A stretch of 64,000 nt of DNA from Mucilaginibacter geliditolerans (GCF_014200495.1 NZ_JACHBY010000004.1:496001-560000); one strand, 5' to 3'. Counted from the stretch's first letter, positions 35,065 through 44,392 are shown. Translations and numbers: made by a program. Notes: generated by a model not told the origin, from the sequence alone.

Positions 35065-35961
35065 ATGAAAATTATAATAACAGGTTCGTTAGGACATATC
35101 AGTAAGCCACTAACTCAGGAGTTGGTGCAAAAGGGACATCAGGTTACTGTTATCAGCAGCAAACCCGAGAAACAACAGGAAATTGAGGCATTAGGTGCCA
35201 CAGCCGCCATTGGTTCGGTAGAGGATGTTGATTTTCTTACAACAACCTTTACCGGCGCGGATGCCGTGTATACCATGGTGCCGCCAACCAATTTTTTTGA
35301 TCCAGACTTTGATCTGGCGGCGCATTGCAACATCATCGGCAATAACTTTGCACAGGCTATCAGTAAGTCGGGCGTAAAACGTGTGGTTCACCTGAGCAGT
35401 ATTGGCGCACATATGGAAAAAGACTCGGGGCTTATTCTCGCCCATCGTGGTGTAGAAATTATCCTAAATAATTTAGCTGATGATGTTGCCATTACCTTTA
35501 TGCGCCCGGTTGGTTTCTATTACAATTTGCTGGGTTTTATACCAGCGATAAAAAATCAGGGATTAATATCGGCAAATTATGGCGCGGACGAACTGCTGGC
35601 ATGGGTTTCGCCAACAGATATTGCAGCCGCGATTGTGGAGGAATTTGAAACACCGCTCTCCGGACGAAAAGTGCGTTATGTAGCAAGCGATGAGCTTACC
35701 GGCCATGAAACGGCAAGCATTTTAGGTGAAGCAATCGGTATCCCGGATCTGAAATGGATACTGGTTAGTGATGAAGAAAGGCTGCGTGTTCTGGAAGCAG
35801 TGGGGCTTAATCCCAAAATTGCTGCCGGGTTGGTCCAGATGTTCTCAAGCCAACACGATGGATCATTAATGGAGGATTATTATCGCCATAAACCAGCTTT
35901 AGGTAAAGTGAAAACAACAGATTTTGCCCAAGAATTTGCTGCCGTTTATCATCAAAAATAA
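35065..35961 (+). CDS. NmrA-like NAD(P)-binding oxidoreductase (atypical SDR)
   Basis: 298 aa. GSLGHIS at the N-terminus is the Rossmann loop; AIGSVEDVDFLTTTFTGADAVYTMVPP and RPVGFYYNLLGFIPAIKNQG are typical of the NmrA/quinone-oxidoreductase-like group. These proteins bind NADP(H) and either reduce quinone-like substrates or sense redox state. The AraC gene follows 12 nt after its stop. Confidence 0.9.
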   Translation: MKIIITGSLGHISKPLTQELVQKGHQVTVISSKPEKQQEIEALGATAAIGSVEDVDFLTTTFTGADAVYTMVPPTNFFDPDFDLAAHCNIIGNNFAQAISKSGVKRVVHLSSIGAHMEKDSGLILAHRGVEIILNNLADDVAITFMRPVGFYYNLLGFIPAIKNQGLISANYGADELLAWVSPTDIAAAIVEEFETPLSGRKVRYVASDELTGHETASILGEAIGIPDLKWILVSDEERLRVLEAVGLNPKIAAGLVQMFSSQHDGSLMEDYYRHKPALGKVKTTDFAQEFAAVYHQK

Positions 35962-35973
35962 GTAAATTGTACT

Positions 35974-36885
35974 ATGCAACCCCGTAGGATAAAAACCATA
36001 AGCGAATATCACAAGGTGATGGGGCTCCCTAAGCCGGAGCACCCATTAATTAGTGTGATAAATTTTGAATCGATTAAAAGTTTGCCTTATGATGGTGCAA
36101 CAAGTGTGGTATTTGATTTTTATTCCATTTCGCTTAAAAGGAATTTCAACGGCAAGTTTAAATACGGGCAGCAGGAATATGATTTTGATGAGGGGATCAT
36201 GTTTTTTATATCGCCCGGCCAGGTTTTTGGGGTTGAGGTTGCGAAGCAGGAAGAATTAAGACATACGGGGTGGATGCTGCTCATCCATCCCGATTTTATG
36301 TGGAATACCCCTTTAGTCAAAGCCATAAAGCAGTATGAATATTTCAACTATTCAGTTAAAGAAGCCTTATTTCTTTCTGAAAAAGAAGAAATAACTATTA
36401 TTAATATGATGCACAGCATGGAGCAGGAATACCGCTCCAACATTGATAAATTCAGTCAGAACATCATTATCGCACAGCTTGAATTATTACTCACCTATGC
36501 TGAAAGATTTTATCAGCGCCAGTTCATCACCCGAAAAATAGCTAACCATAAGCTGCTTGATCGTTTGGAAGAAGTGCTTACCGCATATTTTAATAGTGAC
36601 GCCTTAGCAACCCAGGGCTTACCCACTGTAACTTACATTGCCGAAACATTAAATGTATCGCCAAGCTATTTAAGCGGGTTGCTTAAAACATTAACAGGCC
36701 AAAGCACCCAACAGCACATACATGACAAGCTGATGGAAAAGGCAAAGGAAAAATTATCAACCACAGGCCTGTCTATAAGTGAAATTGCTTACGAGTTAGG
36801 ATTTGAACATCCCCAATCATTCAGTAAGTTATTCAAGATAAAAACCAACCTTTCGCCTTTGGAATTCAGGGCTTCGTTTAATTGA
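35974..36885 (+). CDS. AraC-family regulator (paralogue of 32798-33718)
   Basis: 303 aa. Starts RIKTISEYHKVMGLPKPEHP, then KYGQQEYDFDEGIMFFISPG, KQYEYFNYSVKEALFLSEKE, and the HTH pair VSPSYLSGLLKTLTGQSTQQ / ISEIAYELGFEHPQSFSKLF. It is second in an SDR-AraC operon. The DNA-binding half is nearly the same as that of the 32798 protein, consistent with their sharing an operator. Confidence 0.92.
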   Translation: MQPRRIKTISEYHKVMGLPKPEHPLISVINFESIKSLPYDGATSVVFDFYSISLKRNFNGKFKYGQQEYDFDEGIMFFISPGQVFGVEVAKQEELRHTGWMLLIHPDFMWNTPLVKAIKQYEYFNYSVKEALFLSEKEEITIINMMHSMEQEYRSNIDKFSQNIIIAQLELLLTYAERFYQRQFITRKIANHKLLDRLEEVLTAYFNSDALATQGLPTVTYIAETLNVSPSYLSGLLKTLTGQSTQQHIHDKLMEKAKEKLSTTGLSISEIAYELGFEHPQSFSKLFKIKTNLSPLEFRASFN

Positions 36886-36959
36886 TGAGATGGGCCAGGC
36901 TGTCCTTTCAAACTTCTTTATAAATCACTCAAACTCACTTTTGCCCGTTTCGGTGCTTA

Positions 36960-36994
36960 ATTGTATTTAACAGCCAATACATTAAGTACCTTTG
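36960..36994 (+). promoter_or_regulatory. Candidate promoter for the LytS-LytTR genes, possibly leaderless
   Basis: TACCTTTG at 36987-36994 is an exact TAnnTTTG match, with ATTG at 36960-36963 in a near -33 position (23-nt spacer). A transcript from it would begin at or within a few bases of the ATG at 36999. Confidence 0.4.
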
Positions 36995-36998
36995 CATT

Positions 36999-38036
36999 AT
37001 GCAGGAAAATTTACCCGTAAAACGTTTAAATCGTCTTAGCTGGTTACTGTCGGTTATTATTGGTTTGATCTTCTATCTTGTTTCTTACAATAGTGGTTCG
37101 GATAAGCATGTCTATGCGCATACACTTTTTACTATGCTGGGTATTGTGCTTGTTGGTTATGCTGATGTTGGGTTTATGATCATTCTGAGCAAGCGGTTTC
37201 CGCCCAAATCAAGGAAGTTTACTACAGGCCGGTACTTGTTAACATACCCGGTAAGTGTATTGATTTATTTGCTGTTATGGCCTGTTTTTGCCCGGTTTAC
37301 AAACGAAAACTGGTCCTTTTCAAGCATTGGTTTATTCCTGGCATTTGTTGGGTCGGGTACTATCATCAACATCATGATCATTATCATGCACAATTCAGTA
37401 TTATTATATGAACATAAATTGTACAGCGAATTAGAGTTATCCCGGTTAAAAGCGGCGAATGCAGAAGCTATGAACCTTGTTTTAAAACAGCAGATTCAGC
37501 CCCACTTTCTGTTTAACGCGCTGAATACATTGAAAGCGCTTTATCACAAGGATACAGCTGTAGCTGATAATTATATTGTTCATATGGCCAATTTTCTGCG
37601 GGCCTCCATCTCTCATCATTCATCAAATATATCAAGCCTTGAAGATGAGGTTAAGCTTTTAGGTGATTATCTGGAAATGCAGCGCATCCGATTTGGTACA
37701 GCGCTGGTGTGTACCATAACATTGCCCGAAGAAACATTAAAAGAAAATTTCCTGCCGTCGTTTTCATTACAGCCTTTGTTGGAAAACGCTATCAAGCATA
37801 ATAACTTCACGCAGCAGGAACCGCTGCAGGTGCTCATTAGCCAAACGGAAGACCGGCTGATTATTAGCAACAATCTGCAAAAAAAGAAAATAAAGGATGC
37901 CTCCACCAATTATGGCCTGGCGAATCTCGCGGAGAGATATCGCCTTTGGTCGGGTGATGAAGTTATTATCAAAGAAGATTTGAACACATTTTCGGTAAGC
38001 ATTAAATTGTTAAAAAATGAACATAGTAATTATTGA
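36999..38036 (+). CDS. LytS-type sensor histidine kinase
   Basis: 345 aa. Four hydrophobic segments in the first ~135 residues, a short coiled coil, then the His_kinase domain: LKQQIQPHFLFNALNTLKAL (phospho-acceptor His in QPHFLFN) and the ATPase parts LQPLLENAIKHN and YGLANLAERYRLWSG. It passes phosphate to the LytTR regulator, whose start lies 20 nt inside this gene. The signal is unknown; no sensory domain other than the membrane part is seen. Confidence 0.94.
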   Translation: MQENLPVKRLNRLSWLLSVIIGLIFYLVSYNSGSDKHVYAHTLFTMLGIVLVGYADVGFMIILSKRFPPKSRKFTTGRYLLTYPVSVLIYLLLWPVFARFTNENWSFSSIGLFLAFVGSGTIINIMIIIMHNSVLLYEHKLYSELELSRLKAANAEAMNLVLKQQIQPHFLFNALNTLKALYHKDTAVADNYIVHMANFLRASISHHSSNISSLEDEVKLLGDYLEMQRIRFGTALVCTITLPEETLKENFLPSFSLQPLLENAIKHNNFTQQEPLQVLISQTEDRLIISNNLQKKKIKDASTNYGLANLAERYRLWSGDEVIIKEDLNTFSVSIKLLKNEHSNY

Positions 38037-38781
38037 AGATGAAGGGCTGGTTGCCGATGACCTGGAACTGAATATCAGGAAACTAATAGATGAACCGTTG
38101 GATATAGTGCAGATCAGGTCAGTAAAAGAGGGGATCGCCTATTTCAAAAACAATAAAAGTACCGATCTTATCTTCAGTGATATACAGCTTGGCGATGGGC
38201 TTAGCTTTGAAATATTTGTTGCCGAACCTGTTACCGCCCCGGTTATTTTTTGTACCGCTTATGACGAATATGCATTAGATGCATTCAAAACTAACGGGAT
38301 AGATTATATCCTGAAACCCTTTACCCTGCAAACGCTGGACAATGCGTTGCAAAAATACAAACAGCTAAAGAAAATATTTTCGACAGATCAAATGCCGCAG
38401 TTTGATGCCCTGATGCAATTGCTTGCCGGTAAGGAAACACAAAAGGCGGCTTCAGTACTGGTGTATCACCTGGATAAGATCATCCCTATAAATCTGGATG
38501 ATATAGCCATGTTTTACCTGGCCAACGAGGTAACGCATTTACTTACCTTTTCCGGCAAAACGTTCTATCCCAATAAGACCCTTGACGAGCTGGAAAAATT
38601 GTGCGGAAGTTCCTTTTTCAGGGCAAACCGACAGTTTTTGGTTTGCCGCAAAGCCATAGTAGATGTATCCAGCTTCTTCTCACGAAAACTCTCCCTTAAC
38701 CTTAACATAAATTTCAGCGAGAAGGTTATCATAAGCAAAGGCAAAGCCGCCCAATTCCTTAGCTGGCTGGCAAAGGCTTGA
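38017..38781 (+). CDS. LytTR-family response regulator
   Basis: 254 aa. A receiver domain with IEDEG, LIFSDIQLGDG (phospho-acceptor Asp) and IDYILKPF, followed by a LytTR DNA-binding domain (FLANEVTHLLTFSGKTFYPN, FFRANRQFLVCRKAI). It overlaps the kinase gene by 20 nt, so the pair is one operon. LytTR proteins bind direct repeats near promoters; the targets are unknown. Confidence 0.94.
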   Translation: MNIVIIEDEGLVADDLELNIRKLIDEPLDIVQIRSVKEGIAYFKNNKSTDLIFSDIQLGDGLSFEIFVAEPVTAPVIFCTAYDEYALDAFKTNGIDYILKPFTLQTLDNALQKYKQLKKIFSTDQMPQFDALMQLLAGKETQKAASVLVYHLDKIIPINLDDIAMFYLANEVTHLLTFSGKTFYPNKTLDELEKLCGSSFFRANRQFLVCRKAIVDVSSFFSRKLSLNLNINFSEKVIISKGKAAQFLSWLAKA

Positions 38782-38993
38782 TAGTCTTGCGTTTATTGCT
38801 GCAGGATGCAGTTTTCTTAAAACTCCACTTTACTGTTTTTTTTCAACCCTCTTTTTTCCGCTTCGGCTTTTAGTTTGCCCGCTTCGGTCAGTTTTTCATT
38901 TTCTATTTCCTTTTAAGCAAGCACCTTTGGCTCAAATACAAAATAATTGTGGCCACAGGCCGCATACAAAATGTCACACTAAAAAGAAAAATT

Positions 38994-39581
38994 ATGAAAA
39001 AACTGATGTTAATTTGTTTAGTCCTGTTGTCGTCAAAAGGCTTTAGCCAAAGCTTCACGCAAAATATTTTTAGCCGTCTTGAATTCGGTATTAAAGCAGG
39101 TGCCAATGCCACTAATTTCACCGATGCCAATTTCCCTACTGATCCGTTAATAGGTTTCCACGCAGGCGCTACCGTAGCTTTTAAAATCACCAACAATTTT
39201 CTGTTCCAGGAAGAGTTTCTGTTTTCAACCCAGGGAGCTAAAATAAAAGGAGGCTCGCTTGGCGATCAGGACCTTAAACTTTATTATATGGCGGTGCCGC
39301 TGTTATTTAAATATCGTACAAATTCCGGGTTTTATATAGAAGCAGGAGCACAGGCGGGTATTAAAATTAAAGAAGATGTTGCAGGAATAAATACCGACAA
39401 TTTTGCTAAAAAGGTTGACCTTGGCGCTGCTGGCGGCATCGGTTATCAATCAAAAATGGGCCTTGGCCTTGGCCTAAGATATATCTACGGAATATCAAAG
39501 GTAGCTGATGTTAATGTTTCAAACATCACAAACGACTTTAAGAACAATGCCGTACAGGCTAGTGTATTCTACGTCTTTTAA
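38994..39581 (+). CDS. Outer-membrane beta-barrel protein (PorT family)
   Basis: 195 aa from the ATG at 38994, chosen because the signal peptide MKKLMLICLVLLSSKGFSQ follows directly; an in-frame ATG at 38949 lies upstream. The mature part is an eight-stranded barrel (LEFGIKAGANATNF, FHAGATVAFKIT, FLFQEEFLFSTQGAKIK, final VFYVF ending in Phe). Such proteins are small surface or assembly proteins; the specific role is unknown. Confidence 0.88.
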   Translation: MKKLMLICLVLLSSKGFSQSFTQNIFSRLEFGIKAGANATNFTDANFPTDPLIGFHAGATVAFKITNNFLFQEEFLFSTQGAKIKGGSLGDQDLKLYYMAVPLLFKYRTNSGFYIEAGAQAGIKIKEDVAGINTDNFAKKVDLGAAGGIGYQSKMGLGLGLRYIYGISKVADVNVSNITNDFKNNAVQASVFYVF

Positions 39582-39616
39582 ATAATCCACTAAGCGATAA
39601 TTTCAACTAAACATTT

Positions 39617-39643
39617 ATCCCGGCTTTTTGGCCGGGATTTTTT
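39617..39643 (+). terminator. Terminator after the beta-barrel gene
   Basis: ATCCCGGC pairs with GCCGGGAT around TTTTTG, followed by TTTTT. Confidence 0.85.
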
Positions 39644-39660
39644 GGTAAAAAACAAATGCT

Positions 39661-39873
39661 ATGATGATCGAGGTCTTTAAAACTAATGTAGAAAGTGCAA
39701 TACAAGCAAAATATTTGCAGGTGTTAATTCAACAGCATTTCTTCTTCACTGAAGTGAATTTTGACCTTGAAGATTGCGATAAGGTATTAAGAGTAAAAGG
39801 TGAAAAAGTTTGCACATTAAACGTTATCCTGCTAATGGCAGCCAACGGATATGAATGCAATGTGTTGGAATGA
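39661..39873 (+). CDS. Small conserved hypothetical protein
   Basis: 70 aa (or 69 from the second ATG). The pattern VFKTNV...AKYLQVLIQQHF...VNFDLEDCDKVLRVKG resembles the ferredoxin-like fold of heavy-metal-associated-type domains but lacks the CxxC metal site. Such domains occur widely in Bacteroidota without known function. Stand-alone gene. Confidence 0.65.
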   Translation: MMIEVFKTNVESAIQAKYLQVLIQQHFFFTEVNFDLEDCDKVLRVKGEKVCTLNVILLMAANGYECNVLE

Positions 39874-39900
39874 CATTACTGTGATGTAATAGAGCCCATG

Positions 39901-39967
39901 TGAGCCGTTCAACAAAATAAGTTGAGCCGTTTAACAAAGCTGTAGCCTAATGCATGGTTTATCTTTG
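39901..39967 (+). promoter_or_regulatory. Direct-repeat operator and -7 box before the SDR-AraC genes
   Basis: TGAGCCGTTCAACAAA at 39901-39916 and TGAGCCGTTTAACAAA at 39923-39938 differ at one base and have a 22-bp period. TATCTTTG at 39960-39967 is an exact TAnnTTTG -7 match. The -33 position falls at the end of the second repeat and lacks TTTG, the layout expected where an AraC-type activator replaces the -33 contact. Confidence 0.65.
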
Positions 39968-39987
39968 TTTTTATCAAAGATCTACAC

Positions 39988-40872
39988 ATGACGACAAAAG
40001 TTTGGTTTATAACTGGCAGTTCACGCGGGTTAGGCCGCAGCCTTACGGAGGCGGTTTTAGCCAGTGGCGATAAAGTTGCCGCCACAGCCCGTAATCCGGA
40101 GACTTTAAACTGTCTGCTTGCGCAATACCCGGAACAGCTCTTTCCCATCAAATTGGATGTTACTAATTACGATGATATATACCAATCCGTAGCCGATACA
40201 GTGGCGCATTTTGGTAGGATAGATGTGCTGGTAAACAATGCGGGGTTTGGTGTTATTGGCGCGGCTGAAGCTTTTACTGATGAACAGGTGCGCAGTCAGC
40301 TGCAAACTAATTTATATGCGCCTATTGAAATTACACGGGCGGTATTACCCTATATGCGGATGCAGCGTTCGGGTCGTATATTACAGATCAGTTCGGTAGG
40401 CGGGCGTATAGGTAACGCGGGCTTAACGATGTACCAGGCAGCTAAATTTGGCTTAGGCGGCTTTAGCGAGGCGCTTGCGAAGGAAGTAGCGCCACTGGGC
40501 ATATTCGTTACCTGTGTTGAGCCGGGTGGCTTTAGTACCGATTGGGCAGGTGCATCCATGACCTATGCCCGAAAGATAGAAGGTTATGAAAGTACCGTGG
40601 ACAAAAGGACGGAATATTTCACAAGCGGTAATTTTGTGCCAATGGGCGATCCGGACAAAGCCGCTCAAGTAATGGTTGAGCTGGTCGTACACCCTGAGCC
40701 GCCGGTACATTTGGTTTTGGGCAGCGAAGCCATCGGTTTACTAAAACAGGCTGATGCCGCGCGCACTGCTGAAATGGAAAAATGGATGCCGGTAAGTTTA
40801 TCAACCGACCATGATGAGGCCGAGAGTTTCCTTGATTCAGATTTAGGTAAAGTTTTGCTGAAACACAAATAA
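39988..40872 (+). CDS. Classical short-chain dehydrogenase/reductase
   Basis: 294 aa. Rossmann motif TGSSRGLG, VNNAGFGVIG, catalytic Ser in ISSVGGRIG and YQAAK as the Tyr-Lys pair. Similar proteins are oxidoreductases of the 17-beta-HSD-like/DltE-like group. The substrate is unknown. It is first in an operon with the AraC gene 27 nt downstream and lies behind the repeats at 39901-39938. Confidence 0.93.
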   Translation: MTTKVWFITGSSRGLGRSLTEAVLASGDKVAATARNPETLNCLLAQYPEQLFPIKLDVTNYDDIYQSVADTVAHFGRIDVLVNNAGFGVIGAAEAFTDEQVRSQLQTNLYAPIEITRAVLPYMRMQRSGRILQISSVGGRIGNAGLTMYQAAKFGLGGFSEALAKEVAPLGIFVTCVEPGGFSTDWAGASMTYARKIEGYESTVDKRTEYFTSGNFVPMGDPDKAAQVMVELVVHPEPPVHLVLGSEAIGLLKQADAARTAEMEKWMPVSLSTDHDEAESFLDSDLGKVLLKHK

Positions 40873-40899
40873 CATTAAAGCTTATTTATAAATTTAACG

Positions 40900-41709
40900 A
40901 TGATACAAGGAGGAGCTAAGGAACTGCAGCTGATCTTGTTTGCCTGCTACCCGTATACCAGCAGGGAAGGAGAGAACTTTATACCGGAACATTCGTGCAA
41001 CTATATTATATCGGGCAATGCGGATATAACTATTGCCGGTAAGACCTATCATTGCAAACCAGGTGAATTCAGGTTCTTTCGTAGGAACCAGCTATCAAAA
41101 TATGTAAAATACCCCCAAGCCGGTGGTGAGTATAAATCTATCTCTATCCGGATGAACCAGGATATTTTGCACAGCGTAAGCACCGAGCACAATCTGCACG
41201 TAGCAGGCCCTTATACCGGCGAAGACTGTGTAGTTTTACAGCCAAATGACTTGTTAAAGAATTATATGGAGTCGTTAACACCATACCTTAACGGTAACAG
41301 CCTTAGCAATGATGCACTGACCACTTTAAAAATTAAAGAGGCCATCATGATATTGCTGCAAACCCACCCGGAACTGAAAAACGTCCTCTTTGATTTTACC
41401 GAGCCCGGCAAGATCGATCTGGAGGCTTATATGAATGAGAACTACAAGTTTAATGTCGATGTTAGCCGTTTTGCTTACCTCACAGGCCGGAGCCTGGCAA
41501 CCTTTAAACGCGATTTTGAGCGCATCTACCATACCCCACCTAACCGCTGGCTACAGCAAAAACGCCTTGACGATGCTTACTACCGAATTAAAGAAAAAGG
41601 GCAGCGTGTAACAGATGTTTATATGGATGTAGGATTTAAGGATTTGTCGCATTTTTCATTCGCGTTTAAAAAGGCTTATGGGATAACGCCGTCGAAGCTG
41701 GCTTTGTAA
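40900..41709 (+). CDS. AraC-family regulator (paralogue of 12962-13750)
   Basis: 269 aa. N-terminal cupin-like part (HSCNYIISGNADITIAGKTY, GEFRFFRRNQLSKYVKYP), then SRFAYLTGRSLATFKRDFER and VYMDVGFKDLSHFSFAFKKA as the two HTHs. It shares arrangement and signature with the 12962 protein, including the position behind an SDR gene. Likely activates its own operon. Confidence 0.92.
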   Translation: MIQGGAKELQLILFACYPYTSREGENFIPEHSCNYIISGNADITIAGKTYHCKPGEFRFFRRNQLSKYVKYPQAGGEYKSISIRMNQDILHSVSTEHNLHVAGPYTGEDCVVLQPNDLLKNYMESLTPYLNGNSLSNDALTTLKIKEAIMILLQTHPELKNVLFDFTEPGKIDLEAYMNENYKFNVDVSRFAYLTGRSLATFKRDFERIYHTPPNRWLQQKRLDDAYYRIKEKGQRVTDVYMDVGFKDLSHFSFAFKKAYGITPSKLAL

Positions 41710-41719
41710 ATTTGATTTG

Positions 41720-41800
41720 TCATGCTGAGGAACGAAGCATCTATTATTCGCCGGACGAACGCGGATAGGTTCTTCGCTATCGCTCAGAATGACAATGATG
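41720..41800. repeat. Dispersed imperfect inverted repeat (GTCATnCTGAGC type)
   Basis: TCATGCTGAGGAACGAAGCA at the left and TCTTCGCTATCGCTCAGAAT at the right form an imperfect inverted pair. Related pieces are at 44786-44869, 53987-54022 and 55022-55050. Confidence 0.5.
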
Positions 41801-41813
41801 AGAGGGCTTAAAC

Positions 41814-41850
41814 AAAAATAGCGATGGGTTTTAAACCCATCGCTATTTTT
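41814..41850. terminator. Bidirectional terminator between AraC gene and uppP
   Basis: An 18-bp perfect stem (AAAAATAGCGATGGGTTT with its complement) and a single-base centre; A and T runs at both ends serve the convergent genes. Confidence 0.9.
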
Positions 41851-41870
41851 TTATGCGGATATATGATCAA

Positions 41871-42674
41871 TTACATATTATGCAAGGCATTGCCGGTGAA
41901 GTATAATATAATAATTACTATCCCCGCAAAAATACGGTACCAGCCGAAAACCTTAAAGCCTTTTTGCTCTAAAAAGGTAATAAAGGTGCGGATAGCCATT
42001 AATGCTACTATGAATGCTATTACACTGCCTATCAATAAATATTTTAAATCCTGGTGCATTACATCAGCTGATAGTGTGCTGTGTTTGTGGAAATCCCAAA
42101 GGTCTTTAACGGTAGCGCCGAACATGGTTGGCACTGCTAAAAAGAACGAGAACTCAGCAGCAGCAGTACGGCTCAGCTTTTGCGACATACCGCCTACAAT
42201 TGATGCAGCTGAACGCGAAACACCCGGCACCATTGCCAAACACTGAAAGCATCCGATCTTGAAGGCGGTTAAGTAATTGATGTTCTTTTCTTCGGTAACA
42301 GTAGGCTTGTTAAACCACTCATCAACAAAAAGCAAAATGACACCGCCTACTACAAAGGCCACAGCTACTACAAGCGGGCTCTCTAACAGCGCGTCGATAT
42401 ATTTTTTAAGCAATACACCCAGTATTACAGCGGGTATAACACCTACAACCAGTTTATAGTAAAAGTCGAGTGATTTAAAAAAGCGTTTAAAGTACAGTAC
42501 CACTACGGCCAGTATGGCGCCCAGTTGTATTACTATCTCAAAAAGCTTAACAAACTCATCCTTGCTGATGCCCATTAACGAGCTGGCAATAACCATGTGC
42601 CCGGTTGAAGATACCGGTAAAAATTCTGTTAGTCCCTCAATAATTGCCAGGACTATAACATGTATTATATTCAT
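41871..42674 (-). CDS. uppP: Undecaprenyl-diphosphatase UppP (BacA)
   Basis: 267 aa with about eight membrane segments. The catalytic motifs are [15 protein letters not shown] near the N-terminus and [10 protein letters not shown] in the middle. It dephosphorylates undecaprenyl diphosphate to recycle the cell-wall lipid carrier and gives bacitracin tolerance. Its start overlaps the DUF3098 stop by 4 nt; with ftsX this is a conserved Bacteroidota gene order. Confidence 0.97.
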   Translation of the reverse strand: MNIIHVIVLAIIEGLTEFLPVSSTGHMVIASSLMGISKDEFVKLFEIVIQLGAILAVVVLYFKRFFKSLDFYYKLVVGVIPAVILGVLLKKYIDALLESPLVVAVAFVVGGVILLFVDEWFNKPTVTEEKNINYLTAFKIGCFQCLAMVPGVSRSAASIVGGMSQKLSRTAAAEFSFFLAVPTMFGATVKDLWDFHKHSTLSADVMHQDLKYLLIGSVIAFIVALMAIRTFITFLEQKGFKVFGWYRIFAGIVIIILYFTGNALHNM

Positions 42675-42952
42675 GCCTTAGCTGCTGGTTTTTTGAATAT
42701 GGCCACAAAACCTAATGCAAAGCCTCCCAATACAACAATTGGGGCTATAATTATTTTGGTATTGCTGTAAATATCAGTAGTGCCCGACATTAATACAAAA
42801 CCAAACGCAACTACTACTGCGCTTATGATTAGTAAGCGGTAATTGCCTTTGTCAAAAATAAAATGAACCGGTGAATCAGATTTAACTGATGATGACCTTG
42901 TAGTGGTGGCTGTTTTAACCGGGGTAGCCGGTTTTGTGATTTTTTGTGCCAT
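42671..42952 (-). CDS. DUF3098 small membrane protein
   Basis: 93 aa. A Thr/Lys-rich N-terminus, the conserved [20 protein letters not shown] (first TM), a [20 protein letters not shown] second TM and a short tail. DUF3098 is found almost only between ftsX and uppP in Bacteroidota; function unknown, probably linked to cell division or envelope. Confidence 0.92.
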   Translation of the reverse strand: MAQKITKPATPVKTATTTRSSSVKSDSPVHFIFDKGNYRLLIISAVVVAFGFVLMSGTTDIYSNTKIIIAPIVVLGGFALGFVAIFKKPAAKA

Positions 42953-43064
42953 GTATGTTGTTAATTATTGAATTATCGGATTATTGATCTTTCAGCTTTT
43001 ACCTGAAATTTGAATTATTGATTTATTGAATCTTTCTGACCTTTCAGCTTTCGCCTTTTAGCTT

Positions 43065-43946
43065 TTACCTATATAAGTCATATATTTTTAAACGTAAAAA
43101 CTTATTCACCGCTAAAAAAGTGCTAAAGCCCGCGATGAACAACCCCATGCCTATAACTATTGCAAACACTATCCCAAACTCGGTATAGTTACGCAAAATT
43201 ATAAGATCGGGTATTTGCTGGTAGGCCAGGTATAAAGTGCCTATCAGTATTATGATAGCTATTAAACCGCCTAAAAGGCCGTGCCATATGCCGTACAGTA
43301 AAAAGGGTTTGCGAATAAAGCCTTTAGTAGCGCCAACCAACTGCATCGATTTTATTAAAAACCTTTGCGAGTAAATAGCCAGCCTGATGGTATTGTTGAT
43401 CAATGCTACCGATACTACTACAAATATGCCTGTAAAGGCCAGTATAACCAGTGTAATAGAGGTTAAGTTCTGGTTCATTTGCTCTACCAGCGACTTTTCG
43501 TATTTAACTTCCTTAACTATCGGGTTGTTTTTAAGCAGCTCTGTTTTAAATTTCTCAATATCGGCATCATTGGTATAATCAGCCTTTAAGTATACGTCTA
43601 TTGATTGTGGCAGCGGGTTATAGCCCAGGAAATTAACAAAATCCTTACCCAGGTCCTTTTGCAGATTTTGAGCAGCCAGTTCTTTACTTACATACTGGGT
43701 TTGTTTAACCATTGGGTTTGCTTCCAATTGTTTTTGTAATTGCAGCACATCGGTTTCATGTGTAGCATCATCCAAAAAAACATTCAGTACAATGTTTTCC
43801 TTAACGTAACGTGCAAGGTTGTTTACATTAACCAAAATAAGGCCGAGCAAACCTACCATCAGTAATACCATGGCAATACCAAATACGGTTGAAATGTATA
43901 TCGTTTTGGTTTTTTTTGCCGAGTCGCTTGCTTCAAATTCTTCCAT
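43065..43946 (-). CDS. ftsX: Cell-division protein FtsX
   Basis: 293 aa. One N-terminal TM, an extracellular domain (about residues 50-165) and three C-terminal TMs. VNLFLDD-like IVLNVFLDDA and SMQLVGATKGFIRKPF are family hallmarks. With the ATPase FtsE it regulates cell-wall hydrolases at the septum; ftsE is not in the window, which is usual in Bacteroidota. First gene of the ftsX-DUF3098-uppP set; a 112-bp AT-rich gap follows it. Confidence 0.95.
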   Translation of the reverse strand: MEEFEASDSAKKTKTIYISTVFGIAMVLLMVGLLGLILVNVNNLARYVKENIVLNVFLDDATHETDVLQLQKQLEANPMVKQTQYVSKELAAQNLQKDLGKDFVNFLGYNPLPQSIDVYLKADYTNDADIEKFKTELLKNNPIVKEVKYEKSLVEQMNQNLTSITLVILAFTGIFVVVSVALINNTIRLAIYSQRFLIKSMQLVGATKGFIRKPFLLYGIWHGLLGGLIAIIILIGTLYLAYQQIPDLIILRNYTEFGIVFAIVIGMGLFIAGFSTFLAVNKFLRLKIYDLYR

Positions 43947-44059
43947 AGATACCTTTTTTGGTTTTTGCGAAATTAAGAAACCCAGTCTAAAGGTAAAAGT
44001 TTATCTGTTATTATTATTTACCAATACGAAAATGATTGCTGTTTTAACAAAAATTAACG

Positions 44060-44392
44060 CTATTGGTTAACCGGCCGTTTAAAAACAAATGCAATTACTT
44101 CAAGTGTAGTTCCTTTTAGTGTGTAGGATGAAACCAATGTCCAGCCAAGCTGGGTAACGTAGTTGAGTGCGCTAATGCGTGTGTCGAATTTCATGGTTTT
44201 GCCATTACTGTCCTTTATCTCTGATCCATTTCTACCTCTTGAACCATCATCAAGATTAATATCAAATTTTGAACCATCGTGCTCAACTTGAGCTATACAG
44301 TAAGTAATCTTTTGTTTGTGTGTAGTGGTATCAGTTTGAGCGAAGCAAAAAAATGGAGCTGCGAAAAGTACCAGGAACAATAACTTTTTCAT
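44060..44392 (-). CDS. Secreted hypothetical protein
   Basis: 110 aa with a signal peptide (MKKLLFLVLFAAPFFCFAQ). The mature part has ALNYVTQLGWTLVSSYTLKG and ends VFKRPVNQ, a pattern seen in small Bacteroidota periplasmic proteins of unknown role. No lipobox cysteine. Confidence 0.7.
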   Translation of the reverse strand: MKKLLFLVLFAAPFFCFAQTDTTTHKQKITYCIAQVEHDGSKFDINLDDGSRGRNGSEIKDSNGKTMKFDTRISALNYVTQLGWTLVSSYTLKGTTLEVIAFVFKRPVNQ

